64,000 bases of DNA from Clostridiales bacterium oral taxon 876 str. F0540. Lineage in GTDB: Bacteria > Bacillota > Clostridia > Clostridiales > Clostridiaceae. Numbering within the stretch: the stretch's first letter is position 1; each line of letters begins with the position of its first letter. Positions 42,758 to 49,677 of the stretch are shown in pieces. Both the position numbers and the translations under genes were made by a program. Location: assembly GCA_000466585.1 (NCBI GenBank), contig KE993462.1, positions 71,258 through 135,257 on the forward strand, given 5' to 3'. Under the pieces are notes generated by a model. The model was given only the letters and a program-made list of their open reading frames with translations, was not told the origin of the DNA and did no database searches.

Positions 42758-44288
42758 GATTAAGTTGAATAAATTTAATATAAAAAATATGAATATGAAA
42801 AAAGCTGGTGTGACCAGAAAGCTGTTTATTATAACAGTTTTGATGTTTGCAGTGTTTATATTGGGTACTCTTATTGTTCAGTCTTTATTTTTTGAAAGAT
42901 TATATGTGAGCAAGAAAAAAGCTGATTTGCATGAGTATGTTGAAAAGTTCAAAATTGATTATAACAAGGCAGATTCTTCTGATCAGGCATTTCAAATAAT
43001 AGATGAATATGAACTTACTTATAATATGAAGATTCTTATATTGGATAAAAATTATATGTTAAAGGGCGGAACGCAGATTTCTTCTAAAAGCAGAAATGAC
43101 GGCTTTAGAGTAAGGGAACTTACAGATTTTATAAGGCAGCTTACAGCCCAATACGATAATCAGCAGATATTAAGCTTTGGTAATAGCAATAAAATATATT
43201 TAGTTAACAATAAGCAGGCTGGAACAAAAGCTATTGTCGGGATTTCATCCAATATTCAAAAGCAGGAAATAATTTTTGCATCTTCCTCGCTTCAGCCTGT
43301 TAATGAAGCTTTATCAGTAATAGAGAAAATATATCTATATTTTAGTATTGGCGCTATTTTATTTACAATATTACTGGCTTTTATTTATTCTAAAATGATT
43401 GCAAAACCGCTTTTAAAAATTAATAAGGTAGCAACAAAGATGGCTCAGCTTGATTTTACGGAAAAGTGTGACGTGGAAAGCGATGACGAGATTGGTAATG
43501 TAGCAGCTTCTTTAAATTTTTTATCAGGAAATCTTTATGAGGCTCTCACTTCTTTAAGGGAGGCCAACGAACAGCTTGAAAAAGATATTGAAAAGGAAAG
43601 AAACTTAGAGAAGATGAGAAAGGAATTCGTGGCTTCTGTATCTCATGAACTAAAAACACCTATAAGCTTAATAGATGGATATGCAGTAGGATTAAAGGAC
43701 GAGATTTTTGAAGATGAAGATAAAGATTATTATCTTGATATTATAATAGATGAAGCTAAAAAGATGAGCAACTTGGTTTCTGATATGCTGGATTTGTCTC
43801 ACTTAGAATCAGGACTATTTAAGCTTTCAAAAGAGGAATTTAATATAACAGAGCTTATTAATTTTACTTTAAGAAAATATAAAGGCAATATGGAAGAAAG
43901 AAATATTAAACTTGAAACAAGTTTAATTGATGATATTTTAGTTGATGCAGATTGGGATAGGATGGAACAGGTCTTAACTAACTTTATTACAAACGCAATC
44001 AAAAATGTTGAAGATAATGGAACTATTTATGTAAACATGACTGAGGATAACGGCTTTATATCAATTGAGGTGGAAAATACAGGTTCAAGTATACCTGAAG
44101 ATGAACTTTCAAAGGTATGGGATAAATTCTACAAGCTTGATAAGTCAAGAAATAGAAAGCTTGGGGGAACAGGTATAGGATTATCGATTGTAAAGAATAT
44201 ATTAAGTCTCCATGGATATACTTTCGGTGCATTGAACACAGAAAAAGGTGTGAAATTTTACTTTAACATTCCTAGGTATTTGCGATAA
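42744..44288 (+). CDS. Sensor histidine kinase (2)
   Basis: A sensor of about 514 residues with helix 1 (KLFIITVLMFAVFILGTLIV), an outer sensing domain of about 150 residues, helix 2 (IYLYFSIGAILFTILLAFIY), HAMP, HisKA with SVSHELKTPISLI and HATPase with NFITNAIKN, and GTGIGLSIV. The start is uncertain: GAGGGG at 42726-42731 lies before in-frame TTG codons at 42732 and 42744, both inside the regulator gene, and an ATG at 42789 has no ribosome site. I favour TTG 42744. The signal is unknown. Confidence 0.88.
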   Translation: MRLNKIKLNKFNIKNMNMKKAGVTRKLFIITVLMFAVFILGTLIVQSLFFERLYVSKKKADLHEYVEKFKIDYNKADSSDQAFQIIDEYELTYNMKILILDKNYMLKGGTQISSKSRNDGFRVRELTDFIRQLTAQYDNQQILSFGNSNKIYLVNNKQAGTKAIVGISSNIQKQEIIFASSSLQPVNEALSVIEKIYLYFSIGAILFTILLAFIYSKMIAKPLLKINKVATKMAQLDFTEKCDVESDDEIGNVAASLNFLSGNLYEALTSLREANEQLEKDIEKERNLEKMRKEFVASVSHELKTPISLIDGYAVGLKDEIFEDEDKDYYLDIIIDEAKKMSNLVSDMLDLSHLESGLFKLSKEEFNITELINFTLRKYKGNMEERNIKLETSLIDDILVDADWDRMEQVLTNFITNAIKNVEDNGTIYVNMTEDNGFISIEVENTGSSIPEDELSKVWDKFYKLDKSRNRKLGGTGIGLSIVKNILSLHGYTFGALNTEKGVKFYFNIPRYLR

Positions 44289-44293
44289 ATCAG

Positions 44294-44332
44294 AGCATAA
44301 GAAGGTGAAATAAAGACTTCTTATGCTTTTTT
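44294..44332 (+). terminator. Terminator after histidine kinase 2
   Basis: A perfect 11-bp AGCATAAGAAG/CTTCTTATGCT stem is followed by TTTTTTA. Confidence 0.85.
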
Positions 44333-44351
44333 ACTTGGTAATACAAAATAG

Positions 44352-44363
44352 TTGCATATGCAA
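44352..44363. promoter_or_regulatory. MarR-type operator upstream of MFS gene
   Basis: The perfect palindrome TTGCATATGCAA is shared, with one change, with the region upstream of the marR gene (46466-46477), so the adjacent MarR protein probably represses both. Confidence 0.6.
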
Positions 44364-44456
44364 TGAATTTGAAATATAATAGTCTAGTGCAAAATAGAAT
44401 TTTGTATTAATCTATGATATCATTCGATATTAATAATGTGGAAATGGAGGAGTATA

Positions 44457-45911
44457 ATGGAAAATAAAAATAATGAAGTGAATTCCAGAAGGTGGATTAT
44501 ATTGTTTACAATATTAATGATGACTTTTATGTCAACACTGGACAGCAGTATAGTAAATGTAGCTTTGCCTGCTATGTCTAAACATTTAAATGTGAGCATG
44601 GCTGCAATTGAGTGGGTAGTAACAAGTTACCTTATAATTATTTCTGCATCCATTCTTATGTTTGGAAGGCTGGGAGACATAAAAGGTAAAACTAAAGTAT
44701 TTAAATTTGGTATTATATTATTTACTTTTGGATCTTTATTATGTGGTATTTCTAACAGTCTAGTCATACTTGTAGCTTCAAGAGTTATACAAGCTATAGG
44801 AGCTGCGGCTAGCATGTCTACAAGTCAGGGAATTGTAACTCATGTATTCCCAAGCAATGAAAGAGGAAGAGCTCTAGGACTAACAGGTACTTTTGTTGCA
44901 TTAGGATCTATGGTGGGACCTCCTCTTGGAGGATTTATTATTACATTGCTTAGCTGGAAATATATATTTTTGATAAATGTACCTATAGGAATTTTGTCAT
45001 TTACTCTTGGAATGAGAACTCTTCCAAAAGAAATGAATAAATTAAACGAAAAGTTGGATTTCGCAGGAACGTTACTATTTGCAGTTTCAATTGTATTAAT
45101 TTTTGGATCATTAACTCAAGGGCAAAATATTGGCTACAATCATCCAATGATAATAATAGGTTTTATTTTAGCGATAGTTTCAATGATTGCTTTTTTAATA
45201 CTAGAAAAGAAGATTTCTATGCCGTTACTAGATATTGATATATTTAAGAACAAGCTGTTTTCTTTAAGTATTTTCTGCGGCTTTGTAACTTTTATAGCAA
45301 TAGGTTCCTCAAATATTATACAGCCCTTTTACCTTCAAGATGTTAAGAAACTTTCACCGGGTACTACAGGTCTAATAATGATGGTATATCCTATTGTGCT
45401 TTCAGTTGTTGCGCCGGTTAGCGGCTATATATCTGATAAAATAGGTTCTGAGTTTCTCACTTTTATTGGTCTTTTAATAAGCAGTACCGGCCTTCTATTA
45501 ATGTCAACGCTAACTCAAAATTCTTACTTGTGGATGCTTATTATTTTTGTAGGGGCAATGGCACTGGGAAATGGATTATTTCAATCACCTAATAATTCCT
45601 TAATTATGTCTACGGTTCCTAAACATAAGCTTGGTATAGCAGGAAGCGTAAATGCTTTAGTAAGAAATCTAGGCATGGTTTTGGGTGTATCGCTTTCTAC
45701 AACCTTATTGTACAACAGAATGAGTTACAAGATAGGCTACCGCGTGGTCAACTACGTAGAAAATAGAGATGATGTATTTGTATACGGAATGAAATATGTA
45801 TATATTGCAGCTGCCTCCATATGTTTTATAGGAGCAATCTTGACTGCTTATAGGCTATATGGAAGTAAAATTAAAAATAAAGAAGTTGTAATAAATACAG
45901 TAAATAAGTAG
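44457..45911 (+). CDS. MFS drug exporter, DHA2 (EmrB/QacA) family
   Basis: A 484-residue proton-driven exporter with about 14 helices. Motifs include MSTLDSSIVNVALPAM in helix 1, the loop GRLGDIKGKTKVF and motif C-like TGTFVALGSMVGPPLGG. ATG 44457 follows GGAGGAG. It is convergent with a marR gene, and both have a TTGNATATGCAA operator upstream, so it should be induced by the regulator's ligand. Substrates are unknown, probably hydrophobic or aromatic antimicrobials. Confidence 0.92.
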   Translation: MENKNNEVNSRRWIILFTILMMTFMSTLDSSIVNVALPAMSKHLNVSMAAIEWVVTSYLIIISASILMFGRLGDIKGKTKVFKFGIILFTFGSLLCGISNSLVILVASRVIQAIGAAASMSTSQGIVTHVFPSNERGRALGLTGTFVALGSMVGPPLGGFIITLLSWKYIFLINVPIGILSFTLGMRTLPKEMNKLNEKLDFAGTLLFAVSIVLIFGSLTQGQNIGYNHPMIIIGFILAIVSMIAFLILEKKISMPLLDIDIFKNKLFSLSIFCGFVTFIAIGSSNIIQPFYLQDVKKLSPGTTGLIMMVYPIVLSVVAPVSGYISDKIGSEFLTFIGLLISSTGLLLMSTLTQNSYLWMLIIFVGAMALGNGLFQSPNNSLIMSTVPKHKLGIAGSVNALVRNLGMVLGVSLSTTLLYNRMSYKIGYRVVNYVENRDDVFVYGMKYVYIAAASICFIGAILTAYRLYGSKIKNKEVVINTVNK

Positions 45912-45930
45912 ATTGCTTGGCAATCTACTT
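45906..45930. repeat. AAGTAGATTGC hairpin, copy 2
   Basis: The same arms as at 42036-42060 around loop TTG. It contains the stop codons of the two convergent genes on either side (MFS TAG and marR TAG). No clear T-run, though it may still end or protect both mRNAs. Confidence 0.75.
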
Positions 45931-46359
45931 GAGTTTAGATATAGCATTTACAGACATTTTCTTTAAAAGATCGATAGCAAGTTTTTTTTCTGTATCTGTT
46001 AAGTTTTCAGAAAGTATATTTGATGAAGCTTTCAGTACCTTAAAAATCTCGGGTTTAATGGCATATGCTTTTTCAGTTGCATAAACCTTATAGGCCCGTT
46101 TATCCTTATCATCAACTTCTCTTCGTATATAGCCTTTAGTTTCAAGTTTTTGAAGTGCTCTGGCTGTTGTGCCCTTATCTATACTTAATATTTCAGACAG
46201 CTTATCCTGACTGATTCCGTTATAATCGAATAGTGTTATGATAAAAACATATTGCCCACTTCCTATATCATATTTTTTTAAATTTTTGCTTATGTAGGCC
46301 TGACAGTGTCTGTTTAAAATAGAAATCCATTTTCCAACGGAACCTTCATCTTTAGTCAT
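45925..46359 (-). CDS. MarR-family regulator of the adjacent MFS exporter
   Basis: A 144-residue winged-helix regulator. The recognition region reads LSEILSIDKGTTARALQKLETKGYIRREVDDKDKRAYKVYAT, the classical MarR DxRxx wing. ATG 46359 is preferred with AGGAGG 11 bases upstream. It is convergent with the MFS exporter and probably represses that gene and itself through the TTGNATATGCAA palindromes. Confidence 0.9.
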   Translation of the reverse strand: MTKDEGSVGKWISILNRHCQAYISKNLKKYDIGSGQYVFIITLFDYNGISQDKLSEILSIDKGTTARALQKLETKGYIRREVDDKDKRAYKVYATEKAYAIKPEIFKVLKASSNILSENLTDTEKKLAIDLLKKMSVNAISKLK

Positions 46360-46465
46360 GTGATTGTAGCCTCCTAAATAAATATAAAGTAAGTCTATAA
46401 ATATAATAGCCAAAGATTGATAAAAAATCTACTTATTTTGATTATAGTTTTACGCAATTTAACAG

Positions 46466-46477
46466 TTGTATATGCAA
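46466..46477. promoter_or_regulatory. MarR-type operator upstream of marR
   Basis: TTGTATATGCAA differs in one base from the site upstream of the MFS exporter. It lies about 107 bp before the marR start codon. Confidence 0.55.
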
Positions 46478-46505
46478 CAAAGGTCAAGTATAATTAATAT
46501 GCTAT

Positions 46506-46608
46506 AGATATATATAATGAAATAAAGTTTCTAAATTAATATGTCACAAAATATCCACGCTTCAAGGATTTTTGCGACATTATTATTGTGTTAGAATTTT
46601 AATATTAT
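46506..46608. repeat. Dispersed 100-bp palindromic repeat, copy 3
   Basis: TGAAATAAAGTTTCTAAATT on the left matches the complement of TTGTGTTAGAATTTTAATA on the right; the core is CAAAATATCC-ACGCTTCAA-GGATTTTTGCG. It occupies the gap between marR and the MATE gene on its right. Confidence 0.75.
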
Positions 46609-46649
46609 TTAGCGAGAGTGATTATATAATAATAAAGGGGGCGTTTTTA

Positions 46650-48041
46650 TTGAATAAAACAAATGAATTAGGAACAGAAAGTGTTGGAAAGCTTCTATTG
46701 AAATTTTCTATACCTTCAATTATAGGAATGCTTGTAAATGTTTTGTACAGCATTGTAGATAGAATATTTGTAGGGCAGGGAATAGGATCAATTCCTTTAT
46801 CCGGAGTCGCAGTAACTTTTCCAATAACAAATATTATTATGGCTTTTGCAATGCTTGCCGGAATAGGAGCGGCTGCTGTAGTTTCCATTAAGCTTGGGCA
46901 GCATAAGAAAGAAGAAGCTGAGAAGGTTCTTGGAAATGCATTTGTACTGCTGGTCATTTTTTCAATAATGCTTACAGTTTTTGGTTTATTATTTTTAAAT
47001 CCAATTTTAAGAGTCTTAGGAGCAAGTGAAGAAATTCTACCTTATGCAAGACAATTCTCATTTATAATAATACTAGGAATAATGTTTCAAAGTGTCAGCA
47101 TGGGATTAAATAATATCATTCGTGCAGAGGGTAATCCTAAAACAGCTATGATGACTATGCTTATTGGAGCATTGATCAATTTTATTGCTAATCCTTTATT
47201 AATATTCGTTTTCAAGCTAGGGGTTAGAGGTTCTGCGTTATCAACAATTATTTCTCAGTTTATTACTACTGCTTGGACTTTAAGATACTTTACAAATGGT
47301 AAAAGCTTATTAAAGCTTACGAAGGAGAACATGAAATTAGATTCTGCGATTATAAAAGAAATAGTTGCTATTGGAGCATCTCCATTTGTAATGCAGGTTG
47401 CAGCAAGTATGGTTACAGTAACTTTTAATAAAAGTCTAGCTACCTATGGAGGAGACCTTGCTATAGGAGCAATGGCTCTTGTAAACAGTGTAGCAATGCT
47501 TATATTAATGCCTATATTTGGGATAAACCAAGGAGTTCAGCCTATAATAGGGTATAATTATGGAGCAAAGAATTTCAAAAGAGTTAAAAAAGCCTTAAAA
47601 TACGCAATGCTTGCAGCTACAGCAATTACTACAGTAGGTTTTGTATTTGTTCAGCTTTTCCCAGTACAGATAATAAAGGTGTTTAACTCAGATGATGCGT
47701 CATTAATTACAATAGGTTCTAAGGGCCTGTCAATATTTCTTATGATGCTCCCGATTATTGGTGTGGCCATAGTAGGGTCAAATTACTTCCAAGCGGTTGC
47801 TAAGGCAAAGCTTTCAATGATATTGAGCCTTTTAAGACAGGTTATTTTATTGATACCTCTTATATTGGTATTACCTCATTTTTATCAGCTTAATGGAGTA
47901 TGGATGGCTCAGCCGGTTGCAGACTTACTTTCAACTATAATAACTGTTTTGGTAGTTTTAAATGAGTTAAAGAAATTAAATAAAGTTGAAAACAACAATG
48001 GTAAAGATAATGTGGAATACGTTGGAGCGGAAGAATACTAA
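46650..48041 (+). CDS. MATE-family exporter (MepA-like)
   Basis: A 463-residue MATE transporter with 12 helices in two halves (KLLLKFSIPSIIGMLVNVLYSIVDRIFVGQG and IVAIGASPFVMQVAASMVTVTFN). The GAKNFKRVKKALKYA loop resembles MepA. TTG 46650 follows AAAGGGGG. Its codon use matches neighbours, unlike the other MATE gene at 10156. It is single. Substrates unknown, probably cationic drugs. Confidence 0.9.
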   Translation: MNKTNELGTESVGKLLLKFSIPSIIGMLVNVLYSIVDRIFVGQGIGSIPLSGVAVTFPITNIIMAFAMLAGIGAAAVVSIKLGQHKKEEAEKVLGNAFVLLVIFSIMLTVFGLLFLNPILRVLGASEEILPYARQFSFIIILGIMFQSVSMGLNNIIRAEGNPKTAMMTMLIGALINFIANPLLIFVFKLGVRGSALSTIISQFITTAWTLRYFTNGKSLLKLTKENMKLDSAIIKEIVAIGASPFVMQVAASMVTVTFNKSLATYGGDLAIGAMALVNSVAMLILMPIFGINQGVQPIIGYNYGAKNFKRVKKALKYAMLAATAITTVGFVFVQLFPVQIIKVFNSDDASLITIGSKGLSIFLMMLPIIGVAIVGSNYFQAVAKAKLSMILSLLRQVILLIPLILVLPHFYQLNGVWMAQPVADLLSTIITVLVVLNELKKLNKVENNNGKDNVEYVGAEEY

Positions 48042-48086
48042 AATGTGTTGGAATAATTAGGTATATAATATATCATTTAGCATAAT

Positions 48087-48104
48087 AATATATCTGGATA
48101 TATT
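48087..48104. promoter_or_regulatory. Dyad upstream of rubrerythrin gene
   Basis: AATATATC-TG-GATATATT is a perfect palindrome 20 bp before the rubrerythrin start codon. It could be an operator for a stress regulator. Unproven; AT-rich dyads arise by chance in this genome. Confidence 0.35.
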
Positions 48105-48124
48105 TTGTGAGAGGATGTGTTATT

Positions 48125-48679
48125 ATGGCATTAAAAAATGCAATGACAGCGGATTTTTTACGTTCAGCTTACGGTGGAGAAAGTATGGCTCATATGAGGT
48201 ATCTTATTTGGGGGGACTCTGCTGAAAAAGACGGTTTTCCTAATATAGGAAGATTATTTAGAGGAATAGCTTATGCAGAACAGGTTCACGCAACTAATCA
48301 TTTCAATGTAATGAAGGAACAGGTTGGTGACAGCACAGTTGCTGCAGGTGCAGTATTCGGTCGTACAAATATAGTAGAAAATCTTCAGGGAGCAATTAAT
48401 GGAGAACTCCATGAAATTGATCAGATGTATCCTGTATATCTTGAAACTGCAAAATTCCAGGAAGAAAAAGATGCACAAAGATCTTTCCATTATGCATTAG
48501 AAGCAGAAAAAATTCATGCAAAGTTATTTAAGAATGCTCAGGATATGGCTAAGGAAGGAAAAGACATAGGTTCTGAAACAATATATATATGCCCTGTATG
48601 CGGCTTTACTGAAATAGGTGACGAAGTTGAAAAATGTCCGGTTTGCGGAGTTAAAAAAGATTTATTTAAGGCATTTTAA
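48125..48679 (+). CDS. rbr: Rubrerythrin
   Basis: A peroxide-reducing di-iron protein of anaerobes, 184 residues. The ferritin-like part has iron ligands in GGESMAHMRY, AEQVHA, the GELHEID region and LEAEKIHA (E-x-x-H), followed by a C-terminal rubredoxin-like domain with CPVCGF and CPVCGV, giving the Fe(Cys)4 centre. ATG 48125 follows GAGAGG. It is single with its own terminator and probably answers to oxygen or peroxide. Confidence 0.93.
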   Translation: MALKNAMTADFLRSAYGGESMAHMRYLIWGDSAEKDGFPNIGRLFRGIAYAEQVHATNHFNVMKEQVGDSTVAAGAVFGRTNIVENLQGAINGELHEIDQMYPVYLETAKFQEEKDAQRSFHYALEAEKIHAKLFKNAQDMAKEGKDIGSETIYICPVCGFTEIGDEVEKCPVCGVKKDLFKAF

Positions 48680-48707
48680 TTTAAGTTATGTTTTAAATTA
48701 AAGTAAG

Positions 48708-48752
48708 ACCAGATAAGCAAGTATTTAAGAATACTTACTTATCTGGTTTTTG
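48708..48752 (+). terminator. Rubrerythrin terminator
   Basis: A long stem (ACCAGATAAG and AGTATT with their complements, one small internal loop) is followed by TTTTTGAATTTT. Confidence 0.85.
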
Positions 48753-48756
48753 AATT

Positions 48757-48789
48757 TTGTTCATAATTTGTTAACTAATTTGTTATAAT
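48757..48789 (+). promoter_or_regulatory. Pho-box-like repeats and -10 box
   Basis: GTTCATAATTTGTTAACTAAT (from 48759) has TTCATA-N5-TTAACT, similar to the site at 38364, and TATAAT follows at 48784-48789. It lies upstream of the LtaS-like fragment gene. The pattern suggests phosphate or envelope-stress control by an OmpR-family regulator. Confidence 0.55.
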
Positions 48790-48849
48790 ACTGCCACAGA
48801 GCACTAGTAACATATAGATGTTAATAAATAATATAGAAGGTGAAAGAGG

Positions 48850-49518
48850 ATGGAGCTTCACAATAGCAATGCTGTACCCGGCAAAATGAGTCTGCAGTGG
48901 ATAGAACATTGGGATGTTTTATCTTTTCTGATTATAGTTTCTGCAAAGGTCTTATATTACGGTAAACAAGTTTCTCCTGATAGATTTGATATAAGGCTGG
49001 TTCAGTCTCCGGTAATAGCTTCAGTTTTAACAATTGCAGCAATAGCTTATTTGTTTAGAGAAAAGGGAAGGATTAAATTTTTATATATAGTTAATATAAT
49101 AATAAGTATTGTTTTGATTGCTGATACAGTTTACTTTAGAAACTTTATGGACGTAATATCATTGGGTGCTTTGAAAAATGGATTTTTGTTTAAAAATATA
49201 CTAACAAATACTATTAATGTAATAGAGCCTTTTGACTTTATTTACTTTCTTGATTTAGTTTGCTTTATTCCATTAGTAAAAATCATGAAAACAGTAAGAA
49301 GAAAGCAATTAAGCTTTAATGGAAGACTAATTATTTTTAGTGTAATTTTTTGTTTGGGAATTACTTTAGATGGAAAGTTTATTTATAAGTTCTCAGGCAC
49401 TCAGCCTCATCCCAGCACACAAATAAGCAGCAGCTTATATCTAACTAATTCTCTCGGAAGTATAAATTATCATGTTTTAGATATTTACAATTTAATAATT
49501 GATACAGTCGTAAAATAA
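48850..49518 (+). CDS. LtaS-like N-terminal membrane domain without catalytic domain
   Basis: A 222-residue membrane protein with five predicted helices. The segment ADTVYFRNFMDVISLGAL and the end NYHVLDIYN match the membrane part of lipoteichoic acid synthase/sulfatase-family proteins. The roughly 400-residue extracellular catalytic domain is absent, and a terminator follows at 49561, so it is a truncation or a stand-alone membrane domain. It ends in frame with an intact reading frame, so it may still be expressed, perhaps as a regulator or partner of the full-length enzyme elsewhere. Start ATG 48850 follows AGGTGAAAGAGG. Confidence 0.68.
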   Translation: MELHNSNAVPGKMSLQWIEHWDVLSFLIIVSAKVLYYGKQVSPDRFDIRLVQSPVIASVLTIAAIAYLFREKGRIKFLYIVNIIISIVLIADTVYFRNFMDVISLGALKNGFLFKNILTNTINVIEPFDFIYFLDLVCFIPLVKIMKTVRRKQLSFNGRLIIFSVIFCLGITLDGKFIYKFSGTQPHPSTQISSSLYLTNSLGSINYHVLDIYNLIIDTVVK

Positions 49519-49560
49519 GATAATAATTAGTTTAGACATTTAAAATTATATAAGGTTTAA

Positions 49561-49597
49561 AAGTGCCTGCTGATGATATACAGCTTGGCGCTTTTTT
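49561..49597 (+). terminator. Terminator after LtaS-like gene
   Basis: AAGTGCC and GCTG pair with CAGC and GGCGCTT, followed by TTTTTT. Confidence 0.8.
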
Positions 49598-49677
49598 CAT
49601 TTATAAATAGTTAGATTTTTACATAATAACAATATATAATGTTAATATGTATGTTTTATGAAATTGGCGGTGATCTA

